11,095 bases of DNA from Baffinella frigidus (Eukaryota > Cryptophyceae > Cryptomonadales > Baffinellaceae). The notes below the pieces were generated by a model, which made no database searches, was not told where the DNA came from, and worked only from the letters and a program-made list of their open reading frames with translations. The stretch lies in NCBI GenBank assembly GCA_026770585.1, contig MU646446.1, positions 627,325 through 638,419 of the forward strand, read 5' to 3'. Positions within the stretch are counted from its first letter, which is position 1. Every line of letters begins with the position of its first letter. Of this stretch, positions 5,705 to 10,797 are shown piece by piece. Made by a program: the position numbers and the translations under genes.

Positions 5705-5732
5705 CACACAGTGGACTACGGAGTCTTCAGCA

Positions 5733-5749
5733 CCCCCGGAATCCGGGGG
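5733..5749. repeat. CCCCCGGA-A-TCCGGGGG palindrome
   Basis: A perfect 8-bp GC-rich inverted repeat around one base, downstream of the larger hairpin. Confidence 0.7.
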
Positions 5750-5759
5750 CTACGTGACC

Positions 5760-6104
5760 AAGTTTGTACCGAGAAAGGGCTATACAATAAGTGATATTGT
5801 CTAAGATTCCTTCACAATGAAAACCTCGTAGTCAACCATGTGCGACCGACACGACACTTGTCTGATCAAATCGTGCTGCAGCCGTAATAAATGTTCGCGT
5901 TCCTGGCTGCTGCTGACTGCTCTCGTCCCTTGCGCACACGTGTTGCTGACTGCTCGCGTCAACGGCAAGTGCGAAAAGGTGTCAGGGTTTGGGTGTCACG
6001 CCCAAGACCTTCCAGCACCGAACACTGATCATTATTGCTGACTGATCGCGTCCCATGCGCACACCTGTTGGTGACTGCCCCCGTCCCGCACACACACACA
6101 CCAG
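5760..6104. other. Spacer with GCTGACTG.TCGCGTC direct repeats
   Basis: A GCTGACTGCTCTCGTCCC, then GCGCACACGTGTT segment at about 5910 is repeated at about 6037 with changes, and shorter GCTGACTG units lie between. A CA-dinucleotide run (6088-6100) leads into the acceptor-like CCAG before the exon-like segment at 6105. No gene is supported in the rest. Confidence 0.5.
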
Positions 6105-6276
6105 GACGGACAAAGTCCAGTGGGAGGAAGTCACGTCCACGGTCACGTCCGCGCCCCCGCCCGAAGAGGGCCTTCCCGCCGGACGTGATGCCATCGCGCC
6201 GCGCCCGCAGAACACGGTTCGGCCCGAGCCGAGCGTCATCTTTGTCATCCCTGTCAGCGTGATGACGTCATGTTAA
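6105..6276 (+). CDS. Exon-like segment, probable terminal exon (Pro/Glu-rich then hydrophobic tail)
   Basis: After CCAG (6101-6104) an open frame runs TDKVQWEEVTSTVTSAPPP, then through APRPQNTVRPEPS, to a short hydrophobic run (VIFVIPVSVM) and TAA at 6274-6276. Most codons end in G or C. Parts recur at 6356-6448 and 6720-6765 in the same frame. In the third copy the changes CAG/CAA, AAC/AAT and ACG/ACA are all synonymous, which supports coding. It requires two bases from an upstream exon that I cannot identify. The hydrophobic tail is too short to call a membrane segment confidently. The family is not recognised. Confidence 0.45.
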
Positions 6277-6355
6277 GGCCGGCGCCGTGGTGCGGGTGTG
6301 TGTTTCATATTTCATTGGTGGCGCAAGCGGTGGTACGTAGTGAGTTGACATTTTC

Positions 6356-6448
6356 GAAGAGGACCTTCCCGCCGGACGTGATGCCATCGCGCCGCGCCCG
6401 CAAAACACGGTTCGGCCCGAGCCGAGTGTTCCTTTGTCAGCGTGCTGA
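6356..6448 (+). pseudogene. Second copy of the APRPQNTVRPEPS module
   Basis: It reads EEDLPAGRDAIAPRPQNTVR and then PEPS before a shortened end with TGA at 6446-6448. It matches 6162-6244 closely (offset 193 or 194), with an internal deletion where the first copy has the hydrophobic tail. No splice acceptor is obvious directly before it, so it may be a broken duplicate. Confidence 0.4.
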
Positions 6449-6556
6449 CGTCATCGCTGCCTGATTTGAGCTTCTCCTGGTGCAAAAGCCTGCCCGGGTT
6501 AGTTGGTGTCCTATGAGAACCATGTCAGTTAGCCTGTGAGACACCATGTCCGGTTT

Positions 6557-6634
6557 GCCCGATTTTTCGTTACCTGATCCGTGGAAACCCCCCTATGTCC
6601 CTACGGATTGCCTACCGTAGGGTCCTAGGTCTTA
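6557..6634 (-). mobile_element. Family A core fragment (copy 4), termini missing
   Basis: These 78 bp match 7958-8035 of family A copy 3 with two differences, but both terminal inverted repeats are absent. Immediately outside are TGAGACACCATG on the left (about 6537) and ATGGTGTGATCTCA on the right (about 6634), which are imperfectly inverted. The core may have acquired different ends or been captured by another element. Confidence 0.8.
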
Positions 6635-6719
6635 TGGTGTGATCTCAGGTCCTCTACGCGTGGCCCTTTCAGACTCCCTGTCGCAGCCGGTGGATACTCT
6701 TTTCTCTCATACCGCATGT

Positions 6720-6765
6720 AGCGCCGCGCCCGCAAAATACAGTTCGGCCCGAGCCGCGTTGACGT
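6720..6765 (+). pseudogene. Third, short copy of the APRPQNTVRPEP module
   Basis: It reads APRPQNTVRPEPR and then TGA. Relative to the first copy the three codon changes in QNT are all synonymous. No acceptor or continuing frame is seen. Confidence 0.35.
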
Positions 6766-6812
6766 GGTTCGGAGGAACCTCAACCTTAAATTCGGTTTTA
6801 CCTGTTTTGCAG

Positions 6813-6846
6813 GTGGTGGAGCGGACCGGAGACCAGAACGCCATCC
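6813..6846 (+). CDS. Exon-like segment VVERTGDQNAI (shorter paralogue)
   Basis: After a pyrimidine-rich tract and TTTTGCAG (ending 6812) the sequence reads VVERTGDQNAI and is followed by GTGTGA at 6847. The exon at 6920 has the same start and end but carries 11 more residues between VV and ERTGDQNAI, an in-frame 33-nt difference. ERT is encoded with two synonymous changes. It is either an alternative or a duplicated exon. The exit phase (1) does not fit direct splicing to 6920. Confidence 0.4.
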
Positions 6847-6919
6847 GTGTGACGTCCTCTTGCGGCTGGAACATTCGCTTAGAAAAACACCTAAACTTTT
6901 GTATCTTGTTGGCGGGCAG

Positions 6920-7023
6920 GTGGTGGCGACGTACCGCGCGCAGCCGAATCTTCTTGAGGAGCGTACTGGAGACCAGAACGCCATCCTCCTCGCCACCATG
7001 GGGAAAGACGCTGATAAGGACCG
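6920..7023 (+). CDS. Exon-like segment VVATYRAQPNLLEERTGDQN...
   Basis: This follows GGCAG (ending 6919) and precedes GTGCGA at 7024. It is open for 34 codons, starts VVATYRAQPNLLEERTGDQN, and ends with a Lys/Asp-rich stretch (GKDADKDR across the junction). Codons are strongly GC-ending. It exits in phase 2 with CG. The next candidate at 7344 starts with T, which would complete CGT (Arg) in frame. From 7028 the sequence is pure telomere-like CCCTCAA/CCCTGAA, so the exon border is sharp. The family is not recognised. Confidence 0.45.
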
Positions 7024-7027
7024 GTGC

Positions 7028-7340
7028 GACCCTCAACCCTCAACCCTCAACCCTGAACCCTGAACCCTGAACCCTGAACCCTGAAACCTGAACCCTATAC
7101 CATAAACCCTAAATTCTAAACCCCAAACCCTAAACTCTAAACCCTGAACCATAAGCCCTAACCCCAAACCCTAAAACCTAAACCCTAAACCCTAACCCCA
7201 AACTATAAACCCTGAACCCTAAACCCTAAACCCTAAACCCTAAACCCTAAACCCTAAACCTTGAACCCTAAACCCTAAACCCTAAACCCTGAGCCCTCAC
7301 CCCAACCCCTAAACCCGAAACCCTAAACCCCAAACCCTAA
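7028..7340. repeat. Telomere-like array, CCCTGAA block then CCCTAAA block
   Basis: Units start as CCCTCAA and CCCTGAA (7028-7094), then become CCCTAAA with occasional CCCCAAA. A near-perfect CCCTAAA run lies at about 7214-7258. Interpreted as intron between the segments at 6920 and 7344. Confidence 0.9.
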
Positions 7341-7343
7341 CAG

Positions 7344-7404
7344 TGCTGGGGCGAAGTCGCCGACGTCGCCGAAGAAGGAGGATGAGACGGCTGAAGGCAC
7401 CTTA
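7344..7404 (+). CDS. Exon-like segment AGAKSPTSPKKEDETAEG (low-complexity, charged)
   Basis: After CAG (7341-7343) the frame set by the previous candidate exon reads AGAKSPTSPKKEDETAEG, a Ser/Pro/Lys then acidic linker-like sequence with GC-ending codons. No GT donor follows before the CCCGAAA array begins; only a GC (AAG then GCACCT at 7396-7397) could serve. A partial copy (GATGAGGCGGCTCATGGCACC) lies at about 7493-7513. Probably a disordered linker segment; the 3' border is uncertain. Confidence 0.3.
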
Positions 7405-7900
7405 ACCATAAACCCGAAACCCGAAACCCGAAACCCGGAACCCGAAACCCGAAACTCCTAAACCCTAAACCCTAAACCCTAAACCCTGAACCGGATGAGG
7501 CGGCTCATGGCACCTAACTCCTAAAGCCTGGACCCCCAAAATACACCCTTAACCCTGGACCCCAAACCCGCCCTAAATCCCAAATCCTGAATCCCAAGCC
7601 CGACGCCTTAAACTCGAAACACGAAACACGAAACACGAGACACGACATCCTAAATCATAAAACCGAAACCCGAAACCCGAAACCCCCACACCCCACCGCC
7701 CTCCGAATTTTGTCAGGGCGATATCTGAACCAGGCTGGATTTGTACGAGGAAAGCCTCTGACCCTGAATCCTGAGCCCGAAACCCGAAACCCGAAACCCG
7801 AAACCCGAAATCCTGAACCCTGAATCCTGTAGCCTAAACCCTGAAACATAAATCTAAACGGAACCCCTGAACCCTAAACTTTGAATCTAAATTAGTCGAC
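7405..7900. repeat. Telomere-variant arrays, mainly CCCGAAA, with interruptions
   Basis: Near-pure CCCGAAA blocks lie at about 7409-7455, 7661-7683 and 7777-7809, and an ACACGAA run lies at about 7617-7643, with CCCTAAA and CCCTGAA units between. A non-repeat island at about 7690-7765 shows no convincing frame or splice sites. Minus-strand open frames here (GFRVSGFGF-type) are repeat translations. Confidence 0.85.
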
Positions 7901-7918
7901 AGTCACGGGACTCTCATA

Positions 7919-8079
7919 CCACACAGAGGGCTACAAAGGGATTTGCGGGCACTCTGTGCCCGATTTTCCGTTACCTTATCCGTGGAAACCCCCCTATGTC
8001 CCTACGGATTGCCTACCGTAGGGTCCTAGGTCTTATCGCTTAGGGGTTATTCAAAATCCCTTCGAAGTCCGCTGTGTGG
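7919..8079 (-). mobile_element. 161-bp MITE-like element, family A copy 3 (reverse orientation)
   Basis: It is exactly 161 bp, with terminal inverted repeats CCACACAGAGGGCTACAAAG and the complement of CCACACAGCGGACTTCGAAG. The core CCCTACGG/CCGTAGGG stem is present. The internal hairpin here is CGGGCAC-TCT-GTGCCCG (about 7946-7962), perfectly paired but different in sequence from copies 1 and 2. No transposase frame and no clear target duplication. Confidence 0.87.
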
Positions 8080-8151
8080 TCAGGGCGAATCTCACGTGGA
8101 AACAGATTTAATTCAAATCACATTTTTGCTATCTACGGGGTAGGTTTTGTA

Positions 8152-8634
8152 CTATGGTAAAGCTATGTCGAGGCTAAGATAGCAAAATTCACCCTGAAGA
8201 TAGCCAAAACAATGTTTTGAATTGAATCTGATTTTGCATTAAATCCTTGCCGGAGGTGACTTAGGAATCTGTTCACAAGGGTAGCCTCGTGTGCTATGGC
8301 AAAGCTATGTCGAGGCTAAGATAGCAGATTTCACCCTCAAGATAGCTTTAGCTATTGTCGATCTGGGCTTCGCGCGGAATCGAGGTCAGGTCAGGAAATC
8401 AGGAAATTTTCCAAAAAATGGACTTTTATGCTATCTTAGGCATGGTTTTTATCTCAAAATAGCATCTCCCACCCATAAGATGACACAAAAAGACAAAAAA
8501 ATGAAAAAATGTTGCTGACCTGACCTCGATTTTTTTCGCGCGGAGCCCAGATCGACAATATGTTTACCACGATGTGTGCCACGACCAATGTTTTGGATTG
8601 AATCTGATTTTGCGTCAAACCCTTGCAGGAGGTG
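8152..8634. repeat. Duplicated module, second copy split by an inserted element
   Basis: The 5' half (CTATGG.AAAGCTATGTCGAGGCTAAGATAGC) occurs at 8152-8206 and 8294-8348. The 3' half (CAATGTTTTG.ATTGAATCTG, then a GGAGGTG end) occurs at 8210-8258 and 8586-8634. In the first copy the halves are adjacent. In the second they are separated by 237 bp that include the TA-flanked element at 8355-8558. GCTATCTT and AAGATAGC motifs recur in both orientations. A hairpin TAGCCTCG/CGAGGCTA spans about 8282-8318. Confidence 0.8.
8355..8558. mobile_element. 204-bp TIR element flanked by TA
   Basis: The ends TTGTCGATCTGGGCTTCGCG and the complement of TTGTCGATCTGGGCTCCGCG continue inward to CGAGGTCAGGTCAG, giving inverted repeats of about 40 bp (8355-8394 and 8515-8558) with a small T-run insertion in the right arm. 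TA lies outside both ends (8353-8354, 8559-8560), as for Tc1/mariner-type insertions. The interior has another inverted pair (ATGCTATCTT/AAAATAGCAT) but no transposase. An open frame at 8291-8518 merely crosses the left end. Confidence 0.82.
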
Positions 8635-8666
8635 CCAATGGAGCGGAGGGGTCCAAGCACGACAAG
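8629..8666 (+). CDS. Weak exon-like segment (GANGAEGSKHDK)
   Basis: After TTGCAG (ending 8628), one frame reads GGANGAEGSKHDK with GC-ending codons and is followed by GTCCAC at 8667. This resembles the AAG/GTCCCA donor at 339-345. The corresponding place in the other module copy (about 8250) has CCGG instead of CAGG, so the acceptor is unique to this copy. Exit phase 0 fits the candidate at 9084. It is short, so chance is possible. Confidence 0.22.
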
Positions 8667-8689
8667 GTCCACCCCCCCCAGGCCACGCA

Positions 8690-9010
8690 CGCTAAACCCT
8701 AAGCTCTAAACCCTAAACCCTAAACCCTAAACCCTACGCCCTAAACCCTAAACCCTAAACCCTAAACCCTAAACCCTAAACCCTAAACCCTAATCCCTAA
8801 ACCCTACACCCTACACCCTAAACCCTACACCCTGTATCCTAAACCCTGTATCCTAAACCCTGTATCCTAAACCCTGTATCCTAAACCCTACACCCTGAAC
8901 CCTAAACTCTAAACCCTAAACCCTAAACCCCAAACCCTAAACCCTAAACCCTAAACCCTAAACCTTAAACCCTACACCCTACACCCTGATCCCCAAACCC
9001 TAAAAATCTA
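8690..9010. repeat. Telomere-like CCCTAAA array with 14-bp higher-order block
   Basis: Mostly perfect CCCTAAA units (notably 8713-8790), then CCCTACA variants. Four head-to-tail copies of the 14-bp unit CCCTGTATCCTAAA lie at 8830-8885. After 8940 the array decays. Confidence 0.92.
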
Positions 9011-9083
9011 AACCAAAATCCTCAATCGTAAAAACCTTGAATTTACAACCCAACCCTAATTCCAACACCCGAACCTACACCAG

Positions 9084-9164
9084 GACGCCCACCTCACGGA
9101 GCACCCATCCACGCACGGAAAAGAAGGGCGGGAGCAAACAGGAGTGGCCAGTTTGTCCAAGAAG
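9084..9164 (+). CDS. Exon-like segment DAHLTEHPSTHGKEGREQTG...
   Basis: After CAG (9081-9083) an 81-nt frame with phase 0 on both sides reads DAHLTEHPSTHGKEGREQTG, then ends in SLSKK before GTTGCG at 9165. It is hydrophilic, and its codon bias is weaker than in the other candidates. A pyrimidine-rich stretch follows at about 9180-9225, then apparently unique sequence. The family is not recognised, and a random open stretch is possible. Confidence 0.3.
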
Positions 9165-9179
9165 GTTGCGACCCCCGAG

Positions 9180-9590
9180 ATTTTTTTCTGTATCTTTTTT
9201 TCTTTTTTTTTCTGCTTGTTCTTCTTGAGTACGCTCAAGCCTGGAGATGAGTGATCCAAACGTCTCTGAGCCTCAAAGGGGGCCCGTTTTGGTACAGAGG
9301 CGACTCGTGCGTGCGTCCTCCCACTTAGCAGCCATCGGGGGCTTCACGGATACAGTCCATCTAAACGATGTGTACTAGAATCTTATCCATTACCCTGGAA
9401 CCTAACCGGAATTTCACCTTGAATTCAAGGTGGAAAGGAACTCTGCCGCTGCTAAGTGGACACACGCTGCCCGGTTTTGTCAGCAGCCGTCGGAATTTCG
9501 TGCTGTGGGGCACTCAACCCCCAAACCCTAAACCCTACACCATAAACCCTATTGGTCCACGACCTCACCCACTAAACCCCTGCAGGGGCA
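9180..9590. other. Unique spacer with a T-rich tract and inverted repeats
   Basis: The T/C-rich tract at 9180-9225 is followed by CTTGAGTACGCTCAAG (9223-9238). CCACTTAGCAGC (9321-9332) is inverted as GCTGCTAAGTGG (9448-9459). Between them lies an 18-bp perfect palindrome, CACCTTGAATTCAAGGTG (9415-9432). A short telomere-like patch lies at about 9519-9560 and the palindrome CCCCTGCAGGGG at 9577-9588. No gene is supported. Confidence 0.5.
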
Positions 9591-9597
9591 TTATGTT

Positions 9598-9784
9598 GGT
9601 ATTAGCAAAGGTCTCTCTCTGACTATGAGTGACCTAAACACAGGGGTTATCGCTGAACCTACGGAAGTTGCTGACGGCCTCGCTTCCGCCGGACGAGCCC
9701 GAGGGATCCTTCGATACCGCATTAGCTCTTGGTATTAGTACAGGTCTCTCTCATATTATGGCGGTATTAACAAAGGTCTCTCTC
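9598..9784. repeat. Three copies of a 22-bp GGTATTA..AGGTCTCTCTC repeat
   Basis: Copies lie at 9598-9619, 9731-9752 and 9763-9784, with the pattern GGTATTARYAMAGGTCTC plus TCTC. They flank and interleave with the first exon-like copy at 9644. Short TATGTTGGTATT and TATGGCGGTATT linkers also repeat. Confidence 0.75.
9644..9709 (+). CDS. Exon-like module copy 1 (KLLTASLPPDEPEGS)
   Basis: After ACAG (ending 9643) it reads GLSLNLRKLLTASLPPDEP and then EGS, matching 9873-9938 in the same frame. After TCC at 9709 the copies diverge: this one continues open into GGTCTCTCTC repeats rather than into the W-Y-K-D-V-E-L-P part. It is therefore a truncated copy or a variant with a different 3' end. Confidence 0.42.
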
Positions 9785-9872
9785 ATAGTATGTTGGTATT
9801 GACTAACCTCATGCGTTGAGGGTTCGCTCTGACTTTTTAATCTCTGATTTTTTGTCCTAAACACTCTATCAG

Positions 9873-9977
9873 GGGTTATCGCTGAACCTACGGAAGTTGC
9901 TGACGGCCTCGCTTCCGCCGGACAAGCCGGAGGGATCCTGGAAGTACAAAGACGTCGAACTTCCGTACCCCCCCTAA
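9873..9977 (+). CDS. Exon-like module copy 2, most complete (KLLTASLPPDKPEGSWKYKD)
   Basis: After ATCAG (ending 9872) the frame runs through KLLTASLPPDKPEGSWKYKD and VELPYP to TAA at 9975-9977; alternatively it splices at GTACCC (9965). Against copies 1 and 3 most differences are synonymous (for example ACG/ACT, GCC/GCG, CCG/CCA, CCG/CCC, GAA/GAG, CTT/CTC), with replacements K/E, K/N and P/S. This is the strongest coding signal on the right side of the window. A minus-strand frame covering it (9751-10020) is a shadow. The family is not recognised. Confidence 0.5.
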   Translation, partial: GLSLNLRKLLTASLPPDKPEGSWKYKDVELPYPP

Positions 9978-10107
9978 CCCTACCTCTCACCCCCCCCCGA
10001 AAAAAAGCCTTTCCTGCCAATATAATTCACTGCACAGATCCGTAACTGTTACTAGTAAGATCAAATCTTGTAGATGGCTGGCGGGAGTAGATTGGCATTA
10101 TTAGTGG

Positions 10108-10226
10108 AAATTGCTGACTGCGTCGCTTCCACCCGAGGTTTGGCGTTGAGGGGTTAGGGTTTGGGTTTTTAGGGTTTCGCTGGACAAGCCCGAGGGATCC
10201 TGGAATTACAAAGACGTCGAGCTCCC
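10108..10226 (+). pseudogene. Exon-like module copy 3, interrupted by a TTTAGGG-type insertion
   Basis: The left part KLLTASLPP (10108-10134) and right part DKPEGSWNYKDVELP (from 10183) match copy 2 in frame. They are separated by 48 bp (10135-10182) that include GGGGTTAGGGTTTGGGTTTTTAGGGTTT-like sequence. The insertion is a multiple of three but contains an in-frame TGA and ends CGCTG rather than AG, so neither read-through nor a standard intron restores the module simply. The upstream half of copy 2 (GLSLNL) is not present. Confidence 0.5.
10135..10182 (-). repeat. Telomere-like insertion in opposite orientation
   Basis: G-rich TTAGGG/TTTAGGG-type units lie on the plus strand (clearest at 10150-10177). 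Apart from the arm of the 4595-4662 hairpin, this is the only place where the G-rich strand is on the plus strand. The insertion point lies between the codons for PP and DKP of the exon module. Confidence 0.7.
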
Positions 10227-10240
10227 GTACTCCCCCTTAC

Positions 10241-10352
10241 CCCTACACACTAAACACTAGACACTCAACACCAAACACGAAGCTCTAAACACTAAACAAC
10301 CATCACTAAACAATAAATAATAATTGATAAGCAAGAAACACTGAATACTAAA
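10241..10352. repeat. ACACTAAAC/CACTAAA-type repeats and AT-rich flank
   Basis: Imperfect CACTAAA, CACCAAA and ACACTCAA units are followed by CATCACTAAACAATAAATAA and TAATTGATAA. The last part is repeated beyond the inserted element (about 10648-10690), so the element at 10361-10635 sits between two related flanks. Confidence 0.75.
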
Positions 10353-10360
10353 CATTAAAC

Positions 10361-10635
10361 GAGGGTGGGGTAGCAGACCAAAAGTTGTCGATAGCTCCCT
10401 CGGAAAAGTTGGCAAAAGTGGAGGAAAACCTTTTTTTTTCCTCCGGATGGGCCCGCCTCATGTACCGAAAATTTATGGCGGCCCGTTTCCGGAGATGTTC
10501 CCCCAATACCCACAAAAATCTGAGATCACATTTGTGGACCAACTTTCAATTCTGTTGTACAAATGTGGTCTCAGATTTTTGTGGGTATTGGGGGAACATC
10601 ATGTTACCACACAAAACGCCTGCTACTCCACCCTC
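10361..10635. mobile_element. 275-bp hAT-like MITE with 8-bp target duplication
   Basis: The ends GAGGGTGGGGTAGCAG and the complement of GAGGGTGGAGTAGCAG form inverted repeats of about 16-18 bp. Directly outside, CATTAAAC occurs on both sides (10353-10360 and 10636-10643): an intact 8-bp target duplication, the size typical of hAT and P-type transposases. Inside is an exceptional hairpin: 10494-10535 pairs with 10559-10600 at 41 of 42 positions around a 23-nt loop. GGAGGAAAA/TTTTTTTCCTCC near 10420-10444 is a second foldback. The open frames here are inverted-repeat artefacts, and no transposase is encoded. Confidence 0.92.
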
Positions 10636-10693
10636 CATTAAACACCAATCACTAAACTACAAATAATAATTGATAAACGCGAAACACGCAAAC

Positions 10694-10777
10694 ATGAAGC
10701 CCGCGTCACACGAGACTGCCAGAGTCCCGCGACTGCTGGAAAACTGTGTAGAACAGGCTCAGGAACTAACCCCTTAG
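10694..10777 (+). CDS. Short open frame, 27 codons, unsupported function
   Basis: ATG at 10694 opens MKPASHETARVPRLLENCVE and seven more codons before TAG at 10775-10777. Composition is coding-like, but no copy or splice signal supports it, and a CCCCTT-AGC-AAGGGG hairpin overlaps the stop. It may be an exon fragment or chance. Confidence 0.18.
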   Translation: MKPASHETARVPRLLENCVEQAQELTP

Positions 10778-10797
10778 CAAGGGGGTGGGGGGGGTGA

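Noticed and set aside
5838-6041. 67-codon plus-strand Cys-rich open frame
   Set aside because: It spans the GCTGACTG direct repeats, has no conserved copy in frame, and shows no splice or start context beyond an ATG.
6625-7070. Four overlapping open frames of 99-143 codons
   Set aside because: Only the frame containing 6920-7023 shows duplication with silent changes and sharp splice-like borders. The others are shadows of it.
1-9010. A true chromosome end (telomere)
   Set aside because: The arrays are degenerate, interrupted by unique DNA and elements, and not confined to one end. They are interstitial or subtelomeric.
7028-9010. CRISPR array
   Set aside because: The repeats are 7-bp head-to-tail telomere-like units without spacers, in a eukaryotic context.
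9321-9459. CCACTTAGCAGC / GCTGCTAAGTGG as a transposon end pair
   Set aside because: Only 12 bp match, no target duplication is visible, and the palindrome at 9415 is not centred. Noted as a local inverted repeat only.
10348-10666. Open frames on both strands near 10400-10660
   Set aside because: They lie within the hAT-like inverted-repeat element. The related peptides on opposite strands come from the 42-bp palindrome.
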